A DNA stretch of 38,984 nt from Myxococcales bacterium (GTDB lineage Bacteria; Myxococcota_A; UBA9042), in NCBI GenBank assembly GCA_009692425.1, contig SHZF01000041.1, positions 1-38,984 of the forward strand, written 5' to 3'. Shown here one piece after another: positions 15,722 to 25,029 of the stretch. How positions within the stretch are numbered: the first letter of the stretch is position 1; every line of letters starts with the position of its first letter. The notes beneath the pieces were generated by a model, which saw only the letters and a list, made by a program, of their open reading frames with translations, did not search any database and had not been told where the DNA came from. Position numbers and translations under genes: made by a program.

Positions 15722-17473
15722 ATGTCGTTCTCCACGCCCGCGCCCCCCGCCACTCCGACTACTGGCCCTTCGACTCCAGGCACCTTGACTCCAGGCACCT
15801 CGACGCCCGTGGCCGATCTCGCCCGGGACGCTGAGGGCTTTCACGCCGACTGGCTCGTCATCGGCTCGGGCTTCGGCGGCTCGACCTCGGCGCTGCGGCT
15901 GGCCGAAAAAGGCTACCGCGTGGTCGTCGTCGAGCGCGGCCGGCGCTGGCGGGCCGACGAACTGCCACGCACCAACTGGAACGTGTTCCGCTCGATGTGG
16001 GCGCCGCGCTTGGGCTGCGAGGGCCCGCTGACCATGGCGCTGCTCGACGACGTGCTGGTGCTGTCGGGCTCGGGCGTCGGCGGCGGCAGTCTGGTCTACG
16101 CGAACACGCTGCTGGTGCCTCCCGAGCCGTTTTTTCGCGATCCGCAGTGGGCCGGCCTGGCCGACTGGCGTGCCGAGTTGACACCTCATTATCGCACCGC
16201 CCAACGCATGCTGGGTGCCGTGCCCAACCCGGTGCTGGGCCCCGCCGATGCCGTGCTCAAGGCCGTGGCCGACGAGATGGGGCGCGGGCACACGCTGGCG
16301 GTCACCGACGTCGGCGTCTGGTTCGGCACGCCCGGCGTCACCGTCCAGGACCCCTACTTCGGCGGCGCCGGCCCCGACCGCACCGGCTGCATCCGCTGTG
16401 GGGCCTGCATGACGGGCTGCAAGCACGGCGCCAAGAACACGCTCGACAAGAACTACCTGTGGTTGGCGGAGCGCGCCGGCACCCGCGTGGTCGAGCGGAT
16501 GGAAGTGACGGCGCTGCGCAGCGTCGACGGTCCGGCGCGCCACGGCCTCGACGGCTGGGAGGTTGATCTGCGCCCGTCGTTGGGTCTGGCGCACTGGCTG
16601 GGCGGCACGACCACGCTGCGGGCGCGCCACGTCGTGCTGGCGGCGGGCGTCCTCGGCACGCTACGGCTGCTGTTTTCGAGCCGCGCCGCCGGCCACCTGC
16701 CGTTTCTGCCGGCCCAACTCGGCGACAAGCTGCGCACAAACAGCGAGGCGATCGTGGGCGCAATGGCCGGCGCGGATGGAGTCGACTATTCTCAGGGCGT
16801 CGCCATCACGTCCGGCGCGTTCGTCGACGACCACACCCACGTCGAGGTGGTGCGCTACGGCAAGGGCCACGACGCCCTGTCGCTGCTGGCGACGCTGCTG
16901 ACCGATGGCGGCGGCCGGGTGCCGCGGGCGCTGAAGTGGGTGGGCACGGTCGCGCGCCATCCGCTCCAGTTCTTGCGCACGCTGTGGAAGTTCCGCTGGG
17001 CCGAGCGCGGCATCATCCTGCTGGTCATGCAGACGCTCGACAACAGCCTGCAGGCGGTGTGGCAGCGCCGGTTGCCGTGGCCGTTCCCGCCGACCCTGCG
17101 CACCGTGCGGCCGCCAGCGGGGGCAGTCGGCGCAGCGGGGAAGACCGCAGCCGCGAATCCGACCTACATTCCGATCGCCAACGACGTCGCGCGGCGGGTG
17201 GCCAAGCGCATCGGCGGCATTCCGATGAGCGCCCTGAACGAGGTGCTGCTCGACATTCCGACGACCGCGCACATTCTCGGCGGCTGTCCGGTCGGGGCGC
17301 CGGGGCGCGGCGTGATCGATGCGGCCCACCGGGTCTACGGCTGCGACGGCCTGCTGGTGTGCGACGGCTCTGCGGTGCCGGCGAACCTGGGCGTCAACCC
17401 GAGCCTGACGATCACCGCGATGACGGAGCACGCGATGGCGCAGGTGCCGGCCAAGGGCTCCGGACTAGGGTAG
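15722..17473 (+). CDS. GMC-family FAD oxidoreductase, cholesterol-oxidase-like
   Basis: A 583-residue flavoprotein. ATG 15722 was chosen because TGAGG is well spaced upstream; an alternative ATG at 15692 would add ten residues. A Pro/Thr-rich N-terminal tail with a small tandem repeat (TPGTLTPGTSTP) is followed by the FAD-binding Rossmann motif VIGSGFGGS (G48, G50, G53) and by SGSGVGGGSLVYANTL, the second FAD-contact motif. A four-cysteine motif C-x2-C-x2-C-x3-C (C223, C226, C229, C233; CIRCGACMTGC) is typical of this subgroup and could bind an Fe-S cluster. The C-terminus has HILGGCPVG and NPSLTITAM, matching the catalytic His/Asn region of cholesterol oxidases. The substrate is probably a sterol or other hydrophobic alcohol. 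The stop is 3 bp from a convergent gene. Confidence 0.8.
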   Translation: MSFSTPAPPATPTTGPSTPGTLTPGTSTPVADLARDAEGFHADWLVIGSGFGGSTSALRLAEKGYRVVVVERGRRWRADELPRTNWNVFRSMWAPRLGCEGPLTMALLDDVLVLSGSGVGGGSLVYANTLLVPPEPFFRDPQWAGLADWRAELTPHYRTAQRMLGAVPNPVLGPADAVLKAVADEMGRGHTLAVTDVGVWFGTPGVTVQDPYFGGAGPDRTGCIRCGACMTGCKHGAKNTLDKNYLWLAERAGTRVVERMEVTALRSVDGPARHGLDGWEVDLRPSLGLAHWLGGTTTLRARHVVLAAGVLGTLRLLFSSRAAGHLPFLPAQLGDKLRTNSEAIVGAMAGADGVDYSQGVAITSGAFVDDHTHVEVVRYGKGHDALSLLATLLTDGGGRVPRALKWVGTVARHPLQFLRTLWKFRWAERGIILLVMQTLDNSLQAVWQRRLPWPFPPTLRTVRPPAGAVGAAGKTAAANPTYIPIANDVARRVAKRIGGIPMSALNEVLLDIPTTAHILGGCPVGAPGRGVIDAAHRVYGCDGLLVCDGSAVPANLGVNPSLTITAMTEHAMAQVPAKGSGLG

Positions 17474-17476
17474 CGG

Positions 17477-18037
17477 TCACGGCACCCCGCACAACCCGTC
17501 CCACGTCGGCGTGATGAAAGCCTCGTCCTGACCATGCACTCCATAGAGGTCCATTACGTCGAATTTCACTCGCAGCTTGCGGTTCTTGACCTTGCACGGC
17601 TCCTTGACGAACGCCGGGATGCCCGCGTGCAATGACCAGGCTTCGACGTCGGGCTTCAGCGAAATCGTGACCTCGACGCGGCCCGGCTTCATCGCGTCGC
17701 CGGTCTCCGCGTCGAACATCTCCACTCCCAGCCGAATCTTCTTGGGGTGAAAGCCCTTGCAGCGCACGCTCACCCAGATGTGCTGACCGCCCTGAGGGCC
17801 GCGGATGATGACGGGTGTCGCCTTGCCGTCGTCCCACTCCACGAAGCCTGAGCCATCGCCGAGCGAGCCGCCGCCCCACGCGACCGGCGCCGTCGCCGCG
17901 TCGGGGTCCGCGCTGTCGGGGCTGGGGCAGTCCGCCACCGCGTCGGGCGCGGCCACCTCGCAACTGGCCACGCACACGCCCAGCACGAGCGCAGAACCCA
18001 GAGCAGCGCGACGGTCAACGGTCGAGCAAGGGCGCAT
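17477..18037 (-). CDS. Small lipoprotein, unknown function
   Basis: A 186-residue predicted lipoprotein (signal DRRAALGSALVLGVCVASC, lipobox VASC with Cys26) followed by an Asp/Ala/Pro linker. The globular part (about 60-186) is beta-rich: GSGFVEWDDGKATPVIIRGP, QGGQHIWVSVRCKGFHP, RVEVTISLKPDVEAW, and a C-terminal WDGLCGVP. Two or more cysteine pairs suggest disulphides. No family was recognised. GGAGGTG occurs upstream of ATG 18037 but 13 bases away, so the start is likely but not certain. It is on the opposite strand to the GMC gene with only 3 bp between stops. Confidence 0.6.
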   Translation of the reverse strand: MRPCSTVDRRAALGSALVLGVCVASCEVAAPDAVADCPSPDSADPDAATAPVAWGGGSLGDGSGFVEWDDGKATPVIIRGPQGGQHIWVSVRCKGFHPKKIRLGVEMFDAETGDAMKPGRVEVTISLKPDVEAWSLHAGIPAFVKEPCKVKNRKLRVKFDVMDLYGVHGQDEAFITPTWDGLCGVP

Positions 18038-18161
18038 GGCGAAGCCGGCACCTCCACCGCGCACGCTACCAGAACCTCCACTGCGGGTGGAAGCGGAGGC
18101 GCCCGACAGGAGGCACGTCTGAAACCTACGCCCACGCGTGCGGGGACGCTCTGGTGCGCGG

Positions 18162-19106
18162 CTACGACCGAAAAGAATCGGTCGCGGCCACGAGCCGATC
18201 GACGATGCCAGCCTCCAGCGCGGAGTGGCCGGCATCGGCAACGAGATCGAACTGCGCCGTCGGCCAGGCCCGGTGCAGGTCCCACGCCGAGCGCGCCGGG
18301 CACACCACGTCGTAGCGCCCTTGCACGATCACGCCGGGGATGCCGCGCAGCCGGTGGGCGTCGCGCAACAGTTGGTCGTCGATCTCGAACCACGCCCCGT
18401 TGACGAAGTAGTGCGCCTCGATGCGGGCGAAAGCCAGCGCAAAGTCGTCTTCTTCGTAGTGGGCGACCATGTGCGCGTCGGGGTGCAGGCGCGACGTCGC
18501 CCCTTCCCAACGGCTCCAAGCCCGGGCACAGCGCAGGCGGGCGGCCAGGTCGTCGCCGGTCAGGCGGCGGTGATATGCCCCCATCAGATCGCCGCGCTCG
18601 ACCGGCGGGATCGGCGCCAGGAAGCCCTCCCATGCGTCGGGAAAAATGTGACTCGCGCCATCCTGGTAGAACCACAGCAGTTCCGAGCGCCGCAGCAGGA
18701 AGATGCCGCGCAGCACCAGTTCACAGACGCGCTCCGGGTGCGTTTCGGCGTAGGCAAGAGCAAGGGTCGAGCCCCATGAGCCGCCGAACACCTGCCAGCG
18801 CGCGATGTCGAGGTGGCGGCGCAGGGCTTCCATGTCGGCGACGAGGTCCCACGTCGTGTTGTCGACGAGGCTGGCCTGCGGTGTCGACTTGCCGCACCCG
18901 CGCTGATCGAACAGCACGATGCGCCACGCGCGCGGGTCGAAAAACTGCCGGTGCCACGCGTCGGTGCCGCCGCCGGGGCCGCCGTGGAGGAACACGACGG
19001 GCTTGCCGTGCGGGTTGCCCGACTCCTCGAAGTACAAGGTGTGCAGCGGGCTGACGGCGAGCCGGCCGGTGCGGTACGGAGCGAGCGGAGGGTAGAAGGT
19101 GCGCAT
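18162..19106 (-). CDS. pip: Proline iminopeptidase
   Basis: A 314-residue alpha/beta hydrolase of peptidase family S33, releasing N-terminal proline from peptides in the cytoplasm. It has the oxyanion motif HGGPGGG (about 41-47), FDQRGCGKS, the nucleophile Ser110 in GGSWGS, the general Asp266 in GRYDVVCP and His294 in DAGHSA. The length and motif order are typical of the bacterial monomeric enzyme. It starts at 19106, divergent from the TPR gene at 19197, across a 90-bp gap. Confidence 0.92.
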   Translation of the reverse strand: MRTFYPPLAPYRTGRLAVSPLHTLYFEESGNPHGKPVVFLHGGPGGGTDAWHRQFFDPRAWRIVLFDQRGCGKSTPQASLVDNTTWDLVADMEALRRHLDIARWQVFGGSWGSTLALAYAETHPERVCELVLRGIFLLRRSELLWFYQDGASHIFPDAWEGFLAPIPPVERGDLMGAYHRRLTGDDLAARLRCARAWSRWEGATSRLHPDAHMVAHYEEDDFALAFARIEAHYFVNGAWFEIDDQLLRDAHRLRGIPGVIVQGRYDVVCPARSAWDLHRAWPTAQFDLVADAGHSALEAGIVDRLVAATDSFRS

Positions 19107-19196
19107 AGGGCGCGCAGCCTAGTCGCGGAGGGCGCGCGCGACAACGCGAACACCTCCGGACAGCGGCAGAATGGTGGTCTGAGGCCCCTTCCCGCC

Positions 19197-20957
19197 ATGC
19201 CCACCTTTCGCTATGCTCCGCCGCCGACGTCCCGCGTAGGCCCGCCGCTCGTGAACCGCCCGCCGAACCGCCGCCCTTTCGCGTGCGCGAGCCTGCTCGT
19301 GTGCCTGATGTCGCTTGCCTTGGCCGCGCCGGTATGGGGCCAGGGTGCGCCCGCGTTCGCCATCCGCAACGTCGCCGTCCACCCCGACCTCTCCGCCGCC
19401 AAGGAGTTGATCGACGACGAGAAGTTCTACGACGCCTTCTCGAAGCTCGCCGACCTGCTGCCGACGCTGCCGCCCGACGACTCCAACCGCCTGCTTGCAC
19501 AACTGTTGCTTGGGCGCACGCTGTACGGCTTGCAACTCTTCCAGTCCGCACTGCGCGCGTTCGACAGCGTGCTTGTGCCCGCCGACAACCCGCTGTATCG
19601 CGAAAAGATTCGATACTATTTGCTGATCCAGCGCGCGGTGCCCGGCGACCTTGCGACGATCGAACGGCTCGCCGATGCCCCCGAATCCGTCCACAAGAAG
19701 GAGGACCTCGACGAGACCCGCTTCCTGCTCGGCCGCTACTACTACTCGATCGGCGACGAGAAGCGCGCGATCGAGCAGATGGCCACGATAAAGCCCGGCG
19801 CCGGCGAAATCTACTTGAAGTCCAAGCACCTGCTCGGCGTCGTCTACGTCAAGCTGAACCAGGCGCAGCCGGCGCTCGAAGCGTTCAAGGACATCCTGCG
19901 CTTTGAAGAACGCGTCGGCACCCCCAAGTTCTACGCCCAGTACAAAGACATGGCCAACGTGCAACTTGGCCGCTTGTTCTACTCGATCGGCCAGTTCGAG
20001 ACCGCTGGCCGCTACTACGACAATGCGACCGAAGGCACGACGATGTGGCTCGACTCGCTGTTTGAGCTCGGCTGGACGTATTTCCAACTCGGCCGCATCG
20101 ACCGTGTGCTCGGCCAGTTGCACACGCTGAACTCGCCGTACTTCGAGGACCGCTACTACCCCGAGGCGCGCGTGCTCGAAGCGCTGATCCTGTTCCGCAC
20201 CTGCCGTTTTCCTGAGACGCTGGTCGTCGTGCAGCGCTTCCTGCGCGACTACAAACCGCTGAAGAAGGAACTGGACGCCCAGCTCGCCGGTGCCCGGACC
20301 GACGCCGAGTTCTACGAATACCTCGCCGCCCTGGCGCGCGACAAGGCGTCGCTGTCGGTGCAGTTGCGGCGCATCTTCAACGTGGCGCTCAACGACAAGC
20401 GGCTGCAGCGCGCCTTCTCGGCCGTCGTGCTCGCCAACGAGGAGGTTGCCGGGCTCGAAAAGCTCGAACGCAACGTGTCGAACCAGAAGTTCGCGCACCA
20501 TCTCACCGAAGACATGGGCCGCGTCCGCGCCGTGATGATTGCCGAAGCGGGCGGGCTGGCACGCCAACGCCTGCAGCGCGTGCGCGAGGACCTGACCGAG
20601 ATCATCCGCCAAGGGTTGCGCATCAAGTACGAGTCGTTGAAGGCGCGGCGCGGCAGCATCAACGACCAGGTGCGCAAGGAGATGCAGGACACCGCGAAGA
20701 TCGCGTCGGAGCCGCGCGAAGACGACAGCGAGCACATTGTGTGGCCGTTCGACGGTTCGTACTGGCGCGACGAACTCGGCGGCTATACCTACGACACGCG
20801 TTCCAAGTGCACGGCGGCGCAAATGGGGGCCGGCGCCGCCGCTGTGCCGTCGGCGGCCAAGGACAAGTCCGGGCGCAACAAGGCCCCGCCCGCGCGCACC
20901 GACGCCGCCCCGGCTCCGGCCGTGGAGTCGGGTGGCAAGCAGGAGGTGGCCCCATGA
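19197..20957 (+). CDS. Exported TPR protein, GltE-like
   Basis: A 586-residue exported protein. The signal peptide (core ACASLLVCLMSLALAAPVWG) is preceded by a long basic stretch; a GTG at 19251 would give a more standard n-region, so the start is uncertain. TPR-like helical repeats cover about 55-330: FYDAFSKLADLLPTLP, RFLLGRYYYSIGDEKRAIEQ, YLKSKHLLGVVYVKLNQAQP, NVQLGRLFYSIGQFETAGRYY. A predicted helical coiled region (about 420-510) and a Pro/Ala/Lys-rich C-terminus follow. Periplasmic TPR proteins of this size next to a giant TPR protein recall GltE and GltD of the Myxococcus gliding machinery. The assignment is by architecture only. Its TGA overlaps the ATG of the next gene, indicating translational coupling. 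Confidence 0.65.
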   Translation: MPTFRYAPPPTSRVGPPLVNRPPNRRPFACASLLVCLMSLALAAPVWGQGAPAFAIRNVAVHPDLSAAKELIDDEKFYDAFSKLADLLPTLPPDDSNRLLAQLLLGRTLYGLQLFQSALRAFDSVLVPADNPLYREKIRYYLLIQRAVPGDLATIERLADAPESVHKKEDLDETRFLLGRYYYSIGDEKRAIEQMATIKPGAGEIYLKSKHLLGVVYVKLNQAQPALEAFKDILRFEERVGTPKFYAQYKDMANVQLGRLFYSIGQFETAGRYYDNATEGTTMWLDSLFELGWTYFQLGRIDRVLGQLHTLNSPYFEDRYYPEARVLEALILFRTCRFPETLVVVQRFLRDYKPLKKELDAQLAGARTDAEFYEYLAALARDKASLSVQLRRIFNVALNDKRLQRAFSAVVLANEEVAGLEKLERNVSNQKFAHHLTEDMGRVRAVMIAEAGGLARQRLQRVREDLTEIIRQGLRIKYESLKARRGSINDQVRKEMQDTAKIASEPREDDSEHIVWPFDGSYWRDELGGYTYDTRSKCTAAQMGAGAAAVPSAAKDKSGRNKAPPARTDAAPAPAVESGGKQEVAP

Positions 20958-23900
20958 GCTGCGCCCACCTCGCGCGCGTTCGCGCCTGTCACTGCCTGAC
21001 CCCGCTGCTGACGCTCTTGCTGACCCCGTGGCTGATCCGCCGCGTGCCGACGCTCCTTTTGGCCGCGCTGCTGGGAGTGCCGGCAGCCGTGACCGCGCAG
21101 ACGCCGCCCAAGCCCGCCGCACGTCCCGGCGCCGCGCCCATCACCGGCAAGACGTCGGGCGAAGTCACCACGTTCAAGCGGCCGGAGTTGCCGAAAGACG
21201 ACAAGAAGGACGACCAGAAGAAGGCGCCCGGCCCCGGTGGCCCCGAGCAGCGCCGCACCCGCGAACGGTCGAGCGCCGAAGACATTGACGACGAACTCTC
21301 GATCTTGCGGGAATTGCTCGATATCGAGCGCGGATCGGAGACGGAGGCCGACACGCTGCTCGAAATCAGCTACGTGCTGTGGGACCGCGCCGAGGCCTAC
21401 GAACTCGAGGCCTACGACGAGAGGTACGAGATCGGCATCGCCAAGCTCAAGGAGGCGGGCGAGAAGCAGCAGGCGCGCCGGCTCGAAGTGGAGCAACAGA
21501 GCCTGCTCGAACAGGGCCGCGCCGCCAAGCTCGACGTGATCAGCCACCTGAAGCGCATCGAGCGCAACTTCCCGCGCTACGGCAAGCTCGACGAGGTGCT
21601 GTACAGCCTCGGCTTCCACCTCAACGAACTCGAGCGCCCCGGCGAGGCGGTCGACGCGTTCATGCGACTCGTGCGCAAGGTGCCGAAGTCGAACTTCCTG
21701 CCCGACGCCTACCTCGGCATCGGCAACTACTATTTCGGCAAGAACCAAGGCGGCGAGGCGCTCAAGTGGTACGCCAAGGTCGCCGAGTTCCCCGACAGCG
21801 CGGTCTACGGCTGGGGCCTCTATTACATCGCGTGGGTCCAGTACAACCAGCAAGCGTGGGACGCCGCGGTCAAAGGCTTCATCCGCGTGCTCGACTACTC
21901 GAAGAACGAGGCGCGCGGCCGGGTCAGCTTCGTCGAAGACGCCTCGCGCTACCTGGTGCGGTCGTGGGCGGAGATCGGCAACCCAAAGAATTCACTCAAG
22001 TTCTTCAAGCAGGTGGCGCCCGGCGTCGAGGTCATGCTGCTCGACCAGCTCGCGCTCTACTACGCCGAGGTGTCGCAGTACGAGAATTCGAACATCGCGC
22101 TCGACGACCTGATCGATTTCGCCAGGGATGACGCCCAGATGCTGCGCTACCTCACGCAGCGACTCGACAACAGCTTCAAGCAGCGCGACGTCGAGCAGAC
22201 CGTGAAGTCGGCGCTCATGGTGTCCAACGAACTCTCGCAGCACGGCAAGACGCTGACCGCCGTGCTGCCCCAGCTCGAACTGCTGCTCGCCGAAATTGGC
22301 TCTACCTACCACGCGGAATCGGAGCGCACGCTCGACGACCACGCGCTCAACGCCGCCGAGAAAGTCTACCGCGTCTACGAGGAGCACTTCGGCGACGGCA
22401 AGTTCACCTACGACATGACGCACAACCATGCGCTCGCCCTGTTCCAACTCGGCCAGCGCGCCGCCGCCCGCGCCGACGTGGCCAGCGCCCAGAAAAAGGC
22501 CGACATCGCCGCCCAGCAACGCGAACTCGCGAACGGCTACTTCAAGGAAGCCGCCGGCATCTACGAAAAGGTCATCGCGCTGCAGCCCGAGGGCAAGTAC
22601 GCCGCGGCATCGGCCCACCGCAGCCTGATTTCGTACCTGCAGTTGCAGAACCTGAATGCGGAGACGGGCGTCAAGGGCGTCGATACCGCCGACCTTCGCG
22701 CCCAGGCGCTGGGCCCCGACGAGCAGCGCGTGGCCGATGCCTGCCAGCGCTACGTGATTGCCGCGAAGTACGACAAGACCGACGACGACGTCATGAAGGC
22801 CCTGTTCATCGAAGGCCGCTTGTACTACCAGCACAACCAGTTCGACCAGGCGGGCGAGAAGCTCTCGAAATTCGTCGAGATTTTTGCGGACTCGAGCTAT
22901 GCCGTGCAGGGCGCCGCGCTGATGCTGTCGGCGTATAACCTGAATCAGGACGGCAAAGCCCTGATCCTGTGGACAAACAAGCTGATCGGCGACGCGCGCT
23001 TCAACCAGGGCGAGTTGGGCAAGACGCTGACCGAGATCAAGTCCAACGAAGAGTACAACAAGTGCTTGGAGCTCAAGGATGATCCGGTTCGCGCGGCCCA
23101 GTGCCTGACGAAGTACGCCGAGACCTTCCCCGAGAATCGCGTCCAGGCTGCCCGCGCGTTGGCCGGCGCCGCCCGGTTCTACCGCCAGGCCAAGAAACGC
23201 GACGACATCATCGCAACGTACAAGAAGCTGGCAGCCGCCTTCCCGGATGACCCGCGCGCGCCGCAGTCGATCTTCGAGATTGCGGAAATCTTCCGCGAAT
23301 GTGCTGACTTCGACGCCGCAGCGACCGCCTACGAGGACTACGTCAAGGCGTACCCGCAGCACGAGAAGGTGCCGCAGGCATTGTCGACCGCTACGCGCAT
23401 CCGCGAGAGCCTGGGCCAGTTCGACAAGGTGGTCGAAGACGGTGAACTGTTCCTGCAGCACTTCAGCAAGGACGAGCGCGCGGTGCAGGTCGCCTTCAAG
23501 CTGACCACGCAGTACATCAAGAAGGGGGACTGGAAGGGCGTGGTGACGGCGTCGGAGAAGTTCACCAAGCGCGGCCTCAACATCCCCACCGAACTGCAAC
23601 TGGCGACCGCGGCGAACATGGGGCTGGCGCAGTTCAAGCTGCTCAAGGGCGACAAGGGCAAGAAGTTCTTCGACGAGGTCATCAAGCGCGCGGTCGAGAT
23701 GGCGGGCGCCGACCAGTTGAAGGGCATGCCCGAAGTGGGCCGCGACGCGATCGCCCAGGCGTTGTTCATGAACGGCGAACTGGAGTTCGAGAAGGTCAAG
23801 GCGATCAAGGGCGCGCCCAAAGACCTGAAAGCGGCGACGGAACTGATCACGAAGAAGATCACGGCCGCCAAGCCCGCCGAGGCGTTCTACGGCCAGGTTG

Positions 23901-24982
23901 AAGACAGCAAGAACGCGCGCTGGATCGCGGCGGCGGCGTCACGGCGTGGCAAGATCTTCCAGGAAATCGCGGCGAGCATCCAGGCCCTGCCGCCGCCGCC
24001 CGCACTCGCCCGCAGCGAGGAGCTCAAGAGCGAGTGGGCGGCCCAGTTGGCCGACAAGGCGCGGCCGCACAACGAGACCGCCGTGGCCCGTTACCGCGAA
24101 GCGCTGCGGAAGTCGGCAGAATCATTTGCGTTCGACAGCTACTGGGCCGAGGCCCGCGACAGCCTGAAGACGCTCGACACGAAGTTCGCCGAGCAGGTGG
24201 ACATCAAGGAGTTCATGGTCGAACTCGTGCCGTACAAGTGGACCGATGCCGCCAAACCCTTGGACGCGATCCGGGACTTGCGGACGCGCCTGTTCACGCT
24301 GTCGTCGGGCGTCACGGTCGAGGACGGCAAGGTGGCGGCCGAGACTGTCAAGGAAGCGGGGCCTGAGGTCGCCCAGGCCTGGTTCAAGCTCGCCGCCGCT
24401 CACCACGCCGCCGGTCAGCACCGCGAGGCGCTGGTGGTCGGCGCAGTCGGAATGCTGGCGGCGCCCGAACTGAAGAAGCTGTCGGCGTTGTGGAACGTGC
24501 TTGCGCTTTCGCACCTGGCGCTGGGCAACACGCGCGAGGCGCTGCTGGCCTTCAAAGAAGCCGGGCGCGTCGACGAGAAGGCTACAGAACCCTTGCTGAA
24601 CGCGGCGAGTGTGACGGCGCGCAGCCTCGGTTTTTCCGAGACCGTCGAACTGCTCGACGAGGTGCTCAAGCGTGATGGCGACAACTACTGGGCACGCGTG
24701 ACGCGGCCGGTCGCATTGCGGCGGTCGGGCGACGACCCGGAAAAGACGAAGACGGCGCTTCAGGCGCTGGACGAGCTGGCCAAGTCGAGCGACCGGCCGG
24801 AGGGCCACTACAACCGCTGCGTCATCGCGCAGGCGACCCTGACGAATGGCAAGCCGGAACTTCAGCAGGCGCTGACCGCCTGCAAGGACTCGCTCTCGGC
24901 AGTCGGCACGAAGCACACGCTGTCGAAGGAACTGCAGAAGCGCGTCAAGGGCCTCGAGGATACGATCTCGTTCATGCCCTAG
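20954..24982 (+). CDS. Giant exported TPR protein, GltD/AgmU-like
   Basis: A 1342-residue protein. ATG 20954 overlaps the preceding TGA (ATGA) and has a near-perfect AGGAGG upstream (20941-20946). A hydrophobic segment (about 28-45, VPTLLLAALLGVPAAVTAQ) reads as a signal peptide or anchor. A Lys/Asp/Pro/Arg-rich linker (about 55-105) is followed by many TPR/helix-hairpin repeats to the C-terminus: KLDEVLYSLGFHLNELERPG, FLPDAYLGIGNYYFGKNQGG, RWYAKVAEF-type units, RAAQCLTKYAETFPENRVQ, PQSIFEIAEIFRECADFDAA, and at the end AWFKLAAAHHAAGQHREAL. The architecture resembles the periplasmic gliding protein GltD (AgmU). No catalytic motif is seen, so a scaffold role in the envelope is likely. It is coupled with the upstream TPR gene and 47 bp upstream of ugd. 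Confidence 0.7.
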   Translation: MSCAHLARVRACHCLTPLLTLLLTPWLIRRVPTLLLAALLGVPAAVTAQTPPKPAARPGAAPITGKTSGEVTTFKRPELPKDDKKDDQKKAPGPGGPEQRRTRERSSAEDIDDELSILRELLDIERGSETEADTLLEISYVLWDRAEAYELEAYDERYEIGIAKLKEAGEKQQARRLEVEQQSLLEQGRAAKLDVISHLKRIERNFPRYGKLDEVLYSLGFHLNELERPGEAVDAFMRLVRKVPKSNFLPDAYLGIGNYYFGKNQGGEALKWYAKVAEFPDSAVYGWGLYYIAWVQYNQQAWDAAVKGFIRVLDYSKNEARGRVSFVEDASRYLVRSWAEIGNPKNSLKFFKQVAPGVEVMLLDQLALYYAEVSQYENSNIALDDLIDFARDDAQMLRYLTQRLDNSFKQRDVEQTVKSALMVSNELSQHGKTLTAVLPQLELLLAEIGSTYHAESERTLDDHALNAAEKVYRVYEEHFGDGKFTYDMTHNHALALFQLGQRAAARADVASAQKKADIAAQQRELANGYFKEAAGIYEKVIALQPEGKYAAASAHRSLISYLQLQNLNAETGVKGVDTADLRAQALGPDEQRVADACQRYVIAAKYDKTDDDVMKALFIEGRLYYQHNQFDQAGEKLSKFVEIFADSSYAVQGAALMLSAYNLNQDGKALILWTNKLIGDARFNQGELGKTLTEIKSNEEYNKCLELKDDPVRAAQCLTKYAETFPENRVQAARALAGAARFYRQAKKRDDIIATYKKLAAAFPDDPRAPQSIFEIAEIFRECADFDAAATAYEDYVKAYPQHEKVPQALSTATRIRESLGQFDKVVEDGELFLQHFSKDERAVQVAFKLTTQYIKKGDWKGVVTASEKFTKRGLNIPTELQLATAANMGLAQFKLLKGDKGKKFFDEVIKRAVEMAGADQLKGMPEVGRDAIAQALFMNGELEFEKVKAIKGAPKDLKAATELITKKITAAKPAEAFYGQVEDSKNARWIAAAASRRGKIFQEIAASIQALPPPPALARSEELKSEWAAQLADKARPHNETAVARYREALRKSAESFAFDSYWAEARDSLKTLDTKFAEQVDIKEFMVELVPYKWTDAAKPLDAIRDLRTRLFTLSSGVTVEDGKVAAETVKEAGPEVAQAWFKLAAAHHAAGQHREALVVGAVGMLAAPELKKLSALWNVLALSHLALGNTREALLAFKEAGRVDEKATEPLLNAASVTARSLGFSETVELLDEVLKRDGDNYWARVTRPVALRRSGDDPEKTKTALQALDELAKSSDRPEGHYNRCVIAQATLTNGKPELQQALTACKDSLSAVGTKHTLSKELQKRVKGLEDTISFMP

Positions 24983-25029
24983 GGGTTCGGCCGCTCCCCT
25001 GCTGTGCCCAAGGGAAACCGGACCCCGCC

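Noticed and set aside
13452-15788. 778-codon plus-strand open frame opposite the radical SAM and carbonic anhydrase genes
   Set aside because: It is antisense to two genes with clear motifs; its composition is rich in Arg/Gly/Ala/His as expected from high-GC shadow frames.
24983-25029. Terminator between the giant TPR gene and ugd
   Set aside because: Only a 5-bp stem (AGGGG/CCCCT) without a T-run.
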